A DNA stretch of 64,000 bases, from NCBI GenBank assembly GCA_028641055.1, contig CM054057.1:328258482-328322481 (forward strand), read 5' to 3'. The DNA comes from Alopecurus myosuroides. Its lineage: Eukaryota > Streptophyta > Magnoliopsida > Poales > Poaceae. The translations under genes were made by a program, and so were the position numbers. Each line of letters starts with the position of its first letter. Positions within the stretch are counted from its first letter, which is position 1. Shown in pieces: positions 54,782 to 64,000 of this stretch. Under the pieces are notes generated by a model. It worked only from the letters and a program-made list of their open reading frames with translations, was not told the DNA's origin and ran no database searches.

Positions 54782-56812
54782 GTTGTGTTTGTAACAGGAG
54801 GGGCAGTGTGGGGTTATGTGCTGCAGTTTTACGTGTACGTTATCTGAACTGAACCCGATCGTTATCTCTGTACTCGACAGCGAATCGGAGGCAGCAGCGC
54901 TCGCCGGCCGCTGCGGGAAGGCGCCGTGGGGGTGCGGCTCGCGGTGGTGCGGGAGAGAACGTAAGGGAGAGGAGGGAGGCGAGATAGAGGGAGGAGGTCG
55001 ATGGGGCGACGAGGTTCTCACCTCGAGGCAGTGGGGCGATCGGTGGTGGAACAGTCGGGGCAGACAGGGTGAGGTCGCCGGCGAGGACTTGGACGGCGGC
55101 GGCGCCTCGGAGCTCCTCGAGGGCGGCCGAGAGGTCGAGGAGGGAGAGGGCGGTGCGGGGATTCCATTCCCGCACCCGCCCTGGCCGGAAGGAGAAGCTA
55201 CCGGCGGCGATCGCCGGTGAAAGGAGGGCCTTTTTTCGGTGTGGTGCAGGTTTTCAGAGAGCTTACAGAGAGGAAAAGCAGAGGGTGGAAGAGAGGGAGA
55301 TCGAGGGGAGAGGCAGGGTGGCGGCGTTGTGGGAGGAGGCAGGCTAGGCTAGCTAGGGCAAGCAGGAGGGAGAGACTTTAAGGAGGCAGCAAGCTCGTGG
55401 TGGTGATCGAGGGAAGGCAACGTGGGAAGATCCTGGCCATGCCGTACCGTCAGACAGCGACAGGAGGGAGAACAGCGAGAGGGGGCTGTGTGGGCTTTGG
55501 GAGAAGTGGGCTGTACTGGGTTCTCTCCCCCCCTGAACCGTTGGATTTTGATCCTTGTTTTTTTTTTTTTTTTTTTTTTTTTTTGTAAAAGAGATTGAGA
55601 GAAAGGAAAAGGATTTGGTTTTCTTATTTATTTATTTTGAATAACCTTCTCAGTAACTTTGCAAAAACAGCAATTAAAGCAATTTACCAATAACTTCAAA
55701 ATTTTGGAATATTAATTTGATTGTTTTAATTGGTTAGTTGGACTCCAAATAAGGTTTGGGGTTTTTAATTTTTTTATGAGATGTTTTATTACTTTGCAAA
55801 CAGTACTCAAAGCAAAGTTACCACCACTTCCAAAATTTTGGAGATGTTAACTTAGTTTTAGAGATGGGTGGTTGAATTTTTCAATAGGGTGTCACTTGGG
55901 GTTTTGAAATAAACAATTTTTTATCCAATGAATTCAAACACTTATGACAACATTATTGAATTAATTTGTTTGCAAGATTTTAATTCTTAAGCCCATATTT
56001 TGAAATAGCCAAGTAGGATTGATTTGATTTGAATGTGAGTTTTGAATGCAATTTATATTAGGTGGATTATTAAATGACAAATGAGAGTTGAGCTTATTAT
56101 TATTTCATGGAAACAAATGGAAGTGTTAATTGAACCATTTTATTTGGAGAGTTTTGTTTTGCAATTTTCATAACTTTCAACAGGGTTGTTGCTTGGAAGA
56201 AAAATCATAATTGAATTTACAAAAAGGTTTGATTATTGGGTGTATTTTTATAGAAATAAAACAATAGTTTGGAATCACAAATTTAATGGAAGCAAATAAT
56301 TGTTTTATTTTAAAATATCATTTTAGAAATTGTAACATCACAAGGATGAAACAAAAGGTTTGAATTTTGGTTTGAAATTCAAATAGAAAACAAAGGAAAA
56401 CAAATGAAAACAGTTGGAAAACAAAGCAAAACAGAGAATAACAAATGGAAAACAAACAAAACAATTGCAATCAACATGATGCCATGATGCAAAACATAAA
56501 ATAACAGAGAGCAAAACATTCTAATGGCTATTTTTCAGACTTGGGATGTTACAATATTCATATACACCGTGTTCCAGTATAGCCCTACCGGCTTCCTTAA
56601 GTATATTTTCTTCAGTCAATTTCACATCATTATTTCCACGTTATTTCCATGATACTTCCACGTCGAAGTTTAATTCCGAACAGTGTAGTAGCCATATAAA
56701 ATGTTGCAAACCATAAATTCCTAGGGCAAACACGCAAAAATACCTATCTAATCTGTCCAAAAAAAAAATTATTTCACGTTTGAGCAAATCCTAGGGGGGC
56801 GGTGGCCCCCCC

Positions 56813-57229
56813 TCCCCTGTGCAGAAAAGATGCAAGTGTTGTTGGTTCATTACTCGTTCACGTCATTTGATCTGGCTCTGCATTAGTAGTACCACAAGCT
56901 CTGGATTTGTTTAAAAACATGGCTACGTTGAAGCCTGTGTGCTGTCACACTCCCTAGGTTTTCAGTCGGTTGTTACTCGTTCTTGCTTTGCCTTTTAGCC
57001 TTGTTCTGAATTCCTTATCAGTAACCTGTTTTTCGTTTTCACTGTATGTAGCGACGTTGCTCGCTCTAGCTACGTGTTAAGGTTCCTAGTCTTTGGTAGT
57101 GCAATCTGTCCATCCTTCTTTTTACTTCAGCCTATGTCCCTTTTTAATTCAGTTTTTACCTCTGTCGTTGCTCCTATATGCTTTTCCCATTGATAAGATC
57201 CTTCTCGCTATGATTTTGGAATGTCCGTG
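56813..57229. other. unassigned spacer
   Basis: No gene was found. The sequence does not read as any downstream GH51 exon, so the rest of that gene is not immediately beyond the nested elements. Confidence 0.5.
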
Positions 57230-57720
57230 GCTTGGATAGACCTGCTGAATGCACAGTCATGGTCCATTTGGACAGCTCGTAATGATCGCCGGCATGGCAA
57301 ATCTCCATTGAGTCTGACTAAAACTTGCAACTAGGCGATGAACAATGTGCCACCAGATCCTCAAATCTGGCAACGAGAGGAAAATTCGGCCAATTTGACC
57401 CACTCCTCCTGATGGTTTTTCTTGAAGATTAACACGGATGCAGGCTTTAATGCGAACACCTTGTTTGGCTCTTCAGGGTTGTGCAATCCGTGATGACTTT
57501 TTTGGCGGCAAAATCCATGTGGTATGACTCTGTTTTTGCTCTCACTGCTGAAGCTTATGCTTGTCGAGGTGGCATGTTTTTGAGTCTTGGGGGTTCCAGC
57601 CGCAACATCATAGTGGAGGCTTACTGCGTATTCAGGGTAAGGCTGGGACGAGGAAAAACATCTGGGGCAATATCTTGGTTGATCACGCTTTAATAGCAGA
57701 GACTTGACAGGCTGGACCCA
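57230..57720 (+). pseudogene. decayed LINE-type RNase H domain
   Basis: In shifting frames the plus strand reads WSIWTARNDRRHGKSP, then a KINTDAGF motif, then GCAIRDDF and AEAYACRGGM, the order of the plant RNase H-like domain found after LINE reverse transcriptases. A TGA follows GCAIRDD...HVV, and frame changes occur near 57420 and 57540. It is an old relic. Confidence 0.65.
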
Positions 57721-58238
57721 CATGTAAGCGGTGATCTCTCAAGCATTTTGTCAAGCACCTGATGTGCACCATTGTCCGCCGCGGTGCTGTCGAGGAGTGA
57801 TGCCGGGAGGAAGCCCAGCTGCGCAGCTCTGGGCCTCTACCTATGTGAACGCACTAGCTCGCGTTGTTTGAAACAGTAGACTCGTATCGTATGCGAGGCG
57901 GTGCAGCCACACGCGCGTAGACGCCATAGTCGCCGAGCAAACTTGCCGCACATGGAGGCCAGTCGAACTGGGCGTCGGACAGACGCGCGCTCCAGCGTGC
58001 CCCGCACCGGTAGTGGCGACCTATGGCGCGGAGTTTGCGACTGTTGCGCAGGTTTCGTGCCGAGCTGGCTGTTGGAAGTAATCCTGCATTTTGCTCTTTA
58101 TGAAACTTGACAGTTTCAGTTACTGTTGCATTTCCTGCCGTTGTCGCCGACTGCCGACAGATAACTGTTTTGCTTAGCTCAATATAAATTAAGTGCGATG
58201 GTCGCCTGTGATCTCGCGCGCGTAGATAGGTTAGACCA
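57721..58238. other. unassigned, possibly the 5' part of the Copia LTR
   Basis: No gene was found. The LINE that follows seems to have landed in the LTR of the right-hand Copia element, so some of this may be LTR sequence, but a TG border could not be fixed. Confidence 0.35.
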
Positions 58239-60330
58239 TTTTTTTTTTGAAAGATCCAGCAACTGCTGGCTTTTTCATTGATTTAAGCAGGTAGAATATG
58301 TACAGAGTGCCCTTGGGCTAAGGATTAAAAATAGAGAAACTGAAAGAAAGAGAAGAAATGCAAGAAAACAATCCGTAGAAACAACACTTCAGGGAGGTTT
58401 CCAGTCTAGGAGCTTGCGCAGATGCTTGGCGCCGACTGATGCCCAAGACCGAGCTTCCTCCATGATGAGCAGAACGATGTTCGGGATAGTAGAGGTCTTG
58501 TTGGAGAAGACGCGTTGGCAACGTTCCCTCCAAACGCGCCAGCAAACCAGGATCAACATGGTCTTCACCCCGCGCCGTAGTTCCGGGCGCGCAGAAGAAA
58601 TAGACGCTTGCCAGGCCTTGGAGATGGAGGTGGACGAAGACCAGCGCTGGGGAGAGAAGCAGTCGTTGTGAAGCCAAAGAGCGATGCGTTCCCAAAGAGC
58701 AATTGTCACTGGGCAGTGAAGGAAGAGATGCTGCGAACTCTCGAGCTGACGCATGCATAGAGGACAGAAGTAGCCGTTTGGCCACCCTCGGCGCTGTAGC
58801 CGATCAGCGCACCAAAGGCGGTCTTGGAGCAGAAGCCAGGCGAAGAACCTAGCATTAGCGGGTGCCCACACTTTCCAAACGAGGCTGGGCAGAGGACAAC
58901 GAAGAAGACCTTCGAACTGCAGGCAGTAGGCTGAACGGGCACTGTAGGATCCGTCCGTGGAGAGAATCCAGGAGATCGAATCCGTCTCGTCGGGGGTAAG
59001 ATGGGTGGCGAGGCGGTGCAGTTCCCGCCACAGGGATAGGAACTCTACTAGGATCGGCCGTTGAATGGCATGACGAAGGTCCTTGACCCACGCGTTGTTG
59101 TCTAATGCCGCGGCAACCGATCTTTGCTTGCGTCGTGACTCTTTGAAGAGCAGCGGGAAGCGGGCGCGTAAGGTGGAGCTACCGGTCCAGGAGGAGTTCC
59201 AGAAGGATGCAGTTTCGCTGTTGCCAATGGAAACCTTAGTAGCCGCGGCGAACATGGCCCTGTCGATGTCATCACAGGGGAGCTCTAGGTTTGCCCACGG
59301 ACGGCCAGGATTGTGCCATTTGATCCATAGCCACCGGAGGCGAAGAGCTCGAGCAAATTTGTCTAGATTCAGAAGGCCTAGCCTGCCGAAGCAGGTAGGC
59401 GAGCAAACTTGACGCCAATTGACCTTACACTTCCCACCCGCCGTGGACTGCTCTTCCATGCCCCAGGTGAAACGGCGACAGATCTTGTCCAGGTTTGTGA
59501 TAATGGACTTAGGGAGCTTGAGGGCTGTGAGGGCGAAGATGGGCAGCGAGCTGAGCACCGAGGATGTCAGAGCTCGGCGCCCTCCTAGGTTAAGCAATTT
59601 TCCTTTCCAGGCAGCTAGTTTTGCCTTTGCCCGGTCGAGAATGAACTGTAGGTGAACGCCGCGAAGATGACCAAGGGAGAGAGGTAACCCTAGGTAGGAG
59701 ATAGGAAACTCTACGATCGTGCCGTCGAAACCAAGAAGGATTTGGTGCAGGTCTACGCCTTCGCATCTGATGGGAGCGACTGAACACTTTGCCGTGTTGA
59801 TGCGCAGCCCTGTCGCGTTGCCGAAGGCGTCCAAGATACGAAGAAGACGAGAAAGATCAGCTCGGAGAGGGTTGACGAAGATGATGGCGTCGTCGGCGTA
59901 GAGGCTCACGCGAAGGGGGGCTTGTCGGCTCGGGAGCGGAGAGAGGAGGCCCTCCGTGGTGGCAAGCTCGAACAGGCGATTGAGCGGATCGATCGCTATG
60001 ATGAATAAGAGAGGGGAAAGCGGGTCGCCTTGGCGGAGACCGCGTCTGTGGGAGAAGCTATTGCCGGAGGAGCCGTTAAGGAGCACCGAGGAGGAGGCGG
60101 AGGAGAGCAAGAGGGATATCCAGTCGCGCCAACGAGGGGGGAACCCTAGATGCTGCAAGAGCTCTAGCAGGTAATCCCACGCAATGGAGTCAAACGCACG
60201 GGCAAAGTCCAATTTGAGAAGAAGGCAGGGCTTCTTCTTGCGGTGCAGAGAGCGGGCCAGGTTTTTGACGTAGTAGACCATTTCTTTCCTTGTTGATAGG
60301 ATCGCTAGCACGATGCGTGGGATGGCACGT
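58239..60330 (-). mobile_element. 5'-truncated LINE (L1-type), minus strand
   Basis: A poly(A) tail (T-run 58239-58248) and a 3'UTR are followed, reading leftward to rightward on the minus strand, by an open reverse transcriptase frame. ORF1 and the endonuclease are missing. The right (5') border is at about 60310-60340. No TSD was found. Confidence 0.8.
58389..60311 (-). pseudogene. LINE reverse transcriptase with zf-RVT domain, 5'-truncated
   Basis: It is 640 codons without a stop. From the N-terminus: reverse transcriptase motifs LKLDFARAFDSIAWDYL, GLRQGDPLSPLLFI and the active-site SLYADDAIIF, a thumb/linker region, and a C-terminal zf-RVT domain (KVWAPANARFFAWLLLQDRL, then CPLCMRQLESSQHLFLHC). 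The enzyme copies LINE RNA at the target. The first Met is internal to the domain, so the start is missing; the truncation makes it an inactive copy. The good frame suggests a young insertion. Confidence 0.85.
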
Positions 60331-60521
60331 TGTAGCTAGTTTTTCGCCCGTTTTGTGTGCTTGTTTGTTTTCTTCTCTGTAACGACATAAATAACAAAAA
60401 GAGGCAGAAAAGCTATAGCAGTTGTACGCAGGTCAAAAACCTTGCGTCTCTCTCGTTTCCTTTCTCTGTTCATCGTGCGTTTCCACGGAATCGATGAGTT
60501 TTCCAGAGATCCGCAATGACA
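60331..60521 (+). repeat. 3' end of a Copia 5' LTR
   Basis: The sequence ends ...CCGCAATGACA directly before a primer-binding-site-like TTTCGTATCAGAGCC. The left part of the LTR seems separated by the LINE. The LTR start is not identified. Confidence 0.6.
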
Positions 60522-60538
60522 TTTCGTATCAGAGCCTA
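60522..60538 (+). other. primer-binding site of the right-hand Copia element
   Basis: TTTCGTATCAGAGCC is one base off the TTTGGTATCAGAGCC typical of plant Copia elements primed by initiator tRNA-Met. The gag region starts about 200 bp on. Confidence 0.75.
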
Positions 60539-60689
60539 TCGCCACAGTCGACGACAAGCCGTCAGAATCGAAGTCACGATCAAGGTCACGCTCGAAGCCG
60601 CCCGCGAAGTCCGCAACTCCACCACCCAAGAATCGCGACGGCGGCCGCGGTCACAGTCTTGTCCGGCGCGGCGATAGCAGCGGCGGGCG

Positions 60690-61690
60690 CGAGATAGTGG
60701 TGCGTGAGGTCGTGCGGGAGAGTGGCGGCGGCGCCGTGGCGATGCACCTCCCCATGCTCACCCGTACGCACTATACGGAGTGGTCGATTCTGATGCGGGT
60801 GCAGCTTAGGGGGCGCATCTCTGGGATGCGATCGACCCAGCCATCCCCAACCACAAGGACGACCGGCATGAGCGACATGCGTTGGGTACGATCCTGCGCT
60901 CGGTTCCGCCTGAGATGGCGTCGGTCCTCGCAGCCAAGGACAATGCCAAGGCGGCGTGCGACGCCATCAGGACTATGCGTGTCGGCGTAGATTGTGTCCG
61001 TGAGGCGTGGCGTTAGAAATTGTGCAAGGAATTCGAGAACCTTGCGTCCAAGAATGGGGAGGCCATTGAGGATTTCTCTCTGCGCCTGTCCGGGGTGGTC
61101 ACGGAGCTGCAGTCCCTCGACGACACGATCTCCAAGCTGGACGTCGTGCAGAAATTTCTGGGTATACTCCCAAGGCATTACGCGTAAATGGCGTGTTCCA
61201 TCGAAACCCTCCTTGATTTAGCGACCATGTCGATCGAGGAGCTCTGCGGACGCCTCTCCGCGTCAGACGGACGGGGCGAGCCGGAGCAGGACACCAGCAG
61301 AGGAGTGGAGTGCCTGTCAGCAGCAGCAGCACGGCCAATCTCTGGGAAGCCCAAACAGCAAGGTGGAGAAAAGGGCGGTGGCACTGGAGGAAGCGCGCGC
61401 AAGCCCAGGAACTGCAGACTGCGGGAAAGCCGGGCCACTGGGCAAAAGAGTGCAGAAAGGCGCAACGGGGCCGCGAGCAGAAGGACGAGGCAGCGCATAT
61501 CAAGGAGGCCGTGGAGGACGCACTAGCTCTGCACCTAGCCGAGATTGTATCCACGGTGGGTGCACCAGCTACTTGCGCGGCAAGAAACAACTCTGCCACG
61601 GCAGTGGCGCGGCAGGAAATTGCAAAATATGCTACCGCGGTAGGAGGCCATGTTGTGTACCTGAATGAGGACCGTGTGGTGCCCATCCCC
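60690..61690 (+). pseudogene. Copia gag, frameshifted
   Basis: The reading starts near the ATG at 60741 (MHLPMLTRTHYTEWSILMRV), changes frame at about 60808, and goes on through PPEMASVLAAKD, a CDAIRTMRVGV motif and IEDFSLRLSGVV. Stops are at about 61014 (TAG) and 61184 (TAA). The zinc knuckle (about 61415-61460, GKPGHWAKECRKAQ) has a frame break inside it that separates its first two Cys. This is a decayed copy; it cannot form particles. Confidence 0.8.
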
Positions 61691-64000
61691 GCTGCCGGAG
61701 TATGGCACTTGACACTGGTGCGAGCAGCCATATGACCGGGGCGAGGGACGCCTTCGTCACATGGATGATGCAGGTGAAGGGAACTGTGCGCTTTGGAGAC
61801 GGGTATATGGTCAAGATCGAAGGAAAGGGAGACGTCCTCTTTTGCTGCCATGGCAGAAACCAGAGGTTGCTCACAGATGTCTTCTACATTCCCTAATTGC
61901 GCACAAACATAGTCTCGATTGGCCAATTGGACGAGAATGGGTACAAGTCTGTCGTCGATGATGGTTTTCTCACCATCTTTGATCGGAAGAGGAAGCTCAT
62001 TGTACGAATGAAATGGACGACAAATCGCATGTACATTCTAAATCTGAACCTGACGGTACATGTCTGCCTGCTGGCCAAGGTGGACGAGCCTGCTTGGTTT
62101 TGGCATGCACGCCTAGGTCACCTCCACTTCGGGCTTTAAGCGCCATGTCAAGCAAGGGAATGGTGAGAGGAATGCCGCCGGTGGAGCACGTCGACGAGAT
62201 ATGCGACGGGTGCACAATAGGGAAGCAACACAGGCTGGCATCCCCGCGGGTGAGCAAGCACCCCTCCGAGCGTGCTCTAGACCTCGTCCACACGGATCTT
62301 TGCGGTCCAATCAGGCCAGCAACGCGGGAGGGGCGCAGTACTTCCTCCTGGTTGTGATGACTGCACGAGGTACATGTGGTTGGAGCTTTTGATGACCAAA
62401 GACGAAGCCTTCGTCAAGTTGAAGAAGGCCAGGGCATGCGCCGAGGCGCGCCAACAGTGTCACCTTAGGGCGTTCCGCTCCGGCAGAGGAGGAGAATTCA
62501 ACTCCGTGGAGTTCCATAGTATTGTGGCAAGGAGGGTGTCATACACTTCACCACCGCACTGTACTCGGTGCTAAAGAACATTGCAGCGGAGAGGAGAAAC
62601 GAGACCATGGTCGAAATGGCAACGTGCATGCTCAAGGCCATGTCCATGCCGGCTCGGTTCTGGCGCGAAGCTGTTAAGTGCACGGTCTATGTGCTCAATC
62701 GCGCGCCCACACGGATCCTGGATGGAATCACTCCGTACAAAGCGTGGAACAGACTCAAGCCATGCTTCGAGCATCTGGGAACTTTTGGGTGTGTCGCGCA
62801 CATGAAGAAGTCGGGCCAGGGCATCTCCAAGCTCACAGATCGCTCTCTCCTGACCGTCTTCCTCGGCTACGAGAAGGGAGCAAGGCATACCGTGTGTATG
62901 ATGCAGTTGGATACCGACTCTACATCTCCAGGGACGTTGCCTTTGAGGAGCGGCGTGCCTGGGAACTGGGAAATGCATGTGGCTGGGCACGACGAGACGG
63001 CGCCCACGAGCTTCACCGTCGTCTACACCACGGCGAGCGGAGCTACGGTGGAGGGCAACAGAGCATGCGGGTGTGTCAGCACAAGGACACGTTCGCTGAC
63101 GCCGTCCACGTGTAACACGACCGGCGCCATGCGCGCGACCACGCCTGTTGGCACGCCCGCGGTCAACACCTCCCCCGCTGGCACGCCAGTGGGCACGCCC
63201 AAACCGGTTGTGCAGGTGTGCACCCCACCGTCGCACGACAGCGCGCTGGACACCGCACACGAAGGAGAAGGGCCACGCCGCTACAGGCGTGTTGACAACG
63301 TCTATGCCACCACACTGCCCGTGGTGGGCACTAACGAACTAGAGGCGGATGATGCTGAGATCGAGTCCCTGCATCTCGTGTCTGCAAAGGAACCTGCAGG
63401 CGTGGAACAAGCTATGTCTGACCCCAACTGGAGGAGGGTGTTGAAGGAACATATGGACTGCATCGCTGAGAACAAGACATGGACTCTGGGCACGCTTCCT
63501 ACAGGACAGGATGCAATCGGACACAAGTGGGTGTACAAACTCAAAAGGGATCCAGACGGCAGCGTCGTGAAGTACTAGGCTAGGCTCGCCATCAAGGGGT
63601 ATGCGCAGCGCCGAGGGTGGATTTCGACGAAGTTTTCGCCCCTGTCGCACGCATGGAAACGGGGCACGTGCTCCTCGCTCTGGCGGCGCATGGAGGCTGG
63701 CAGGTTCACCACATGGACGTGAAGTCTTCTTTCTCGAACGGAGATCTTACAGAGGAGGTGTATGTTTACCAAGGGTCGGGCTTTGTCGACGAAGATAATC
63801 CCAGGTCGTGCTGAAACTAACCAAGGCCATGTACGGTCCGCGTCAGTCACCGGAAGCCTGGTATGCCAAGCTCGATTCGTCGCTTGTTGATCTCGGCTTC
63901 ACTCGCAGCCCGCTGGAGCACGCCGTGTACCGCCGTGGCAGCAGGCGACAAGTATCTGCTGGTTGGCGTCAACGTTGATGAGTTGATCATCACGGATACC
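61690..64000 (+). pseudogene. Copia pol (protease, integrase, reverse transcriptase), decayed and running off the window
   Basis: Order: protease (LDTGASSHMTG at about 61704), a stop at 61894, pre-integrase HARLGHLHF (about 62107), CDGCTIGK zinc ligands (about 62202), integrase VHTDLCGPI (about 62288), then RSGRGGEF (about 62480), where the expected Asp is Gly, and VLNRAPTRILDGITPYKAW (about 62690). The reverse transcriptase begins near 63440 (HKWVYKLKRDPDG), has a TAG at 63576, and reads through FDEVFAPVARMET. The active-site YVDD position near 63973 reads NVDE. Several frame changes occur. The 3' part is outside the window. Confidence 0.85.

Larger units (their letters stand above)
51413..56553 (-). 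mobile_element. second LARD/Sukkula-like solo LTR (5,141 bp), minus orientation
   Basis: The plus strand starts TGTCGCACCC and ends GGGATGTTACA; the TSD ATATT flanks it (51408-51412 and 56554-56558). Read on the minus strand it is a diverged relative of 23245-27869: 52430-52800 is the reverse complement of about 26670-27050, and the AT-rich repeat zone and GC-rich zone recur in matching order. It has a T-run at 55558-55584. Open frames at 52434-52796 and 54816-55220 reflect repeat sequence. Confidence 0.85.
35446..56724 (-). mobile_element. non-autonomous Copia-type LTR element on the minus strand, with nested insertions
   Basis: The left LTR (35446-35938) and right LTR (51046-51412 plus 56559-56724) are clearly similar, for example both have TTAGGGTTTTGCACAATCC and GCTAATTCCAGTTTTATTTAAA. 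The right LTR borders a primer-binding site (51031-51045), and the left LTR borders a reverse polypurine tract (TCTCCCACTTGGC, 35939-35951). The interior excluding insertions is about 4.9 kb (35939-38670 and 48903-51030) with no gag-pol, so it is non-autonomous. It is extremely rich in TTCC. Both outer ends have lost the perfect TG/CA (TTTAGGG on the left, CCTAGG on the right). Confidence 0.85.
51046..56724 (-). repeat. right (5') LTR of the Copia-type element, split by a solo LTR
   Basis: The pieces 51046-51412 and 56559-56724 match the left LTR. The interruption lies in the word AGCATATTCATATACAC, intact at 35788 onwards. It has small indels relative to the left LTR (an extra GTGCTGCTGCTCACA near 51096). 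Confidence 0.9.
35356..56812. mobile_element. hAT-like MITE in a GH51 intron, split by a nested retrotransposon
   Basis: CAGTGGCGGAGG (35356-35367) is a typical hAT-MITE end. The sequence runs to a G-run (35411-35445) and appears to resume after the nested element at about 56725-56812 (AACACGCAAAAATACC..., then GGGGGGCGGTGGCCCCCC). The expected right terminus (GCTCCGCCACTG) was not found, so the element is truncated. The 28-G run marks the junction and may be length-uncertain. Confidence 0.5.

Noticed and set aside
57230..57720. Missing 3' exons of the GH51 gene
   Set aside because: The readable motifs (TARNDRRHGKSP, GCAIRDD) belong to a LINE-type RNase H domain, not to a GH51 catalytic domain.
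58083..60174. Plus-strand frames opposite the LINE reverse transcriptase
   Set aside because: They are antisense shadows of the 640-codon minus-strand frame.

Overview
This is a plant nuclear window, almost certainly from a Triticeae grass (wheat, barley or Aegilops type). The evidence is the deeply nested LTR retrotransposons with TG...CA termini and 5-bp target-site duplications (TSDs), a Stowaway MITE with a CTCCCTCCGTTC-type end, 4.6-5.1 kb LARD/Sukkula-like solo LTRs, GT-AG introns, and a grass-type GH51 arabinofuranosidase remnant. There is no bacterial or organellar coding architecture. Almost everything is transposable element. The only host-type gene I recognise is a broken 5' part of an alpha-L-arabinofuranosidase gene (about 30.8-35.1 kb).

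Layout. 1-2949 is the interior of an Athila-like Gypsy element on the plus strand, with its 3' LTR at 2950-4349; it interrupts a related minus-strand Gypsy element (4350-9256). 9257-17429 is a 5'-truncated Copia-type element with a broken two-zinc-knuckle gag and a 2.4-kb 3' LTR, and it contains a 1.7-kb solo LTR (12624-14336, TSD CATGT). 17430-19260 is poorly assigned, possibly CACTA-related. 19260-22553 carries a spliced gene with the 'putative gypsy type transposon' domain. A Copia RNase H fragment (about 22838-28236) is split by a 4,625-bp LARD-like solo LTR (23245-27869, TSD TCGCC) and by a short LINE tail. 28.5-30.8 kb holds MITEs and a long-armed foldback element.

The GH51 pseudogene follows. 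It is broken by a frame break before its signal peptide, by a 1.57-kb insertion inside an exon (TSD TGACGAAT), by a 1-base deletion at that site, and by loss of all catalytic-domain exons. Its last visible intron contains a hAT-like MITE, into which a minus-strand non-autonomous Copia-type element (35446 to about 56724) inserted. That element in turn contains a 10.2-kb Mutator-like element (38671-48902) and a second LARD-like solo LTR in reverse orientation (51413-56553, TSD ATATT). The right end (57.2-64 kb) has an RNase H relic, a 5'-truncated LINE, and a decayed plus-strand Copia gag-pol that runs off the window.

The most interesting system is the Mutator-like element. It has 95-bp terminal inverted repeats (TIRs), a 9-bp TSD, an apparently intact MuDR-type transposase (D416, D478, E577, SWIM, zinc knuckle), a 349-bp tandem array, a small Lys/Glu-rich coiled-coil gene, and, reading inward from the opposite TIR, a spliced gene for a GRF zinc-finger protein with a predicted C-terminal membrane anchor. 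The convergent two-ended layout resembles maize MuDR (mudrA/mudrB), but the second gene is a different kind of protein.
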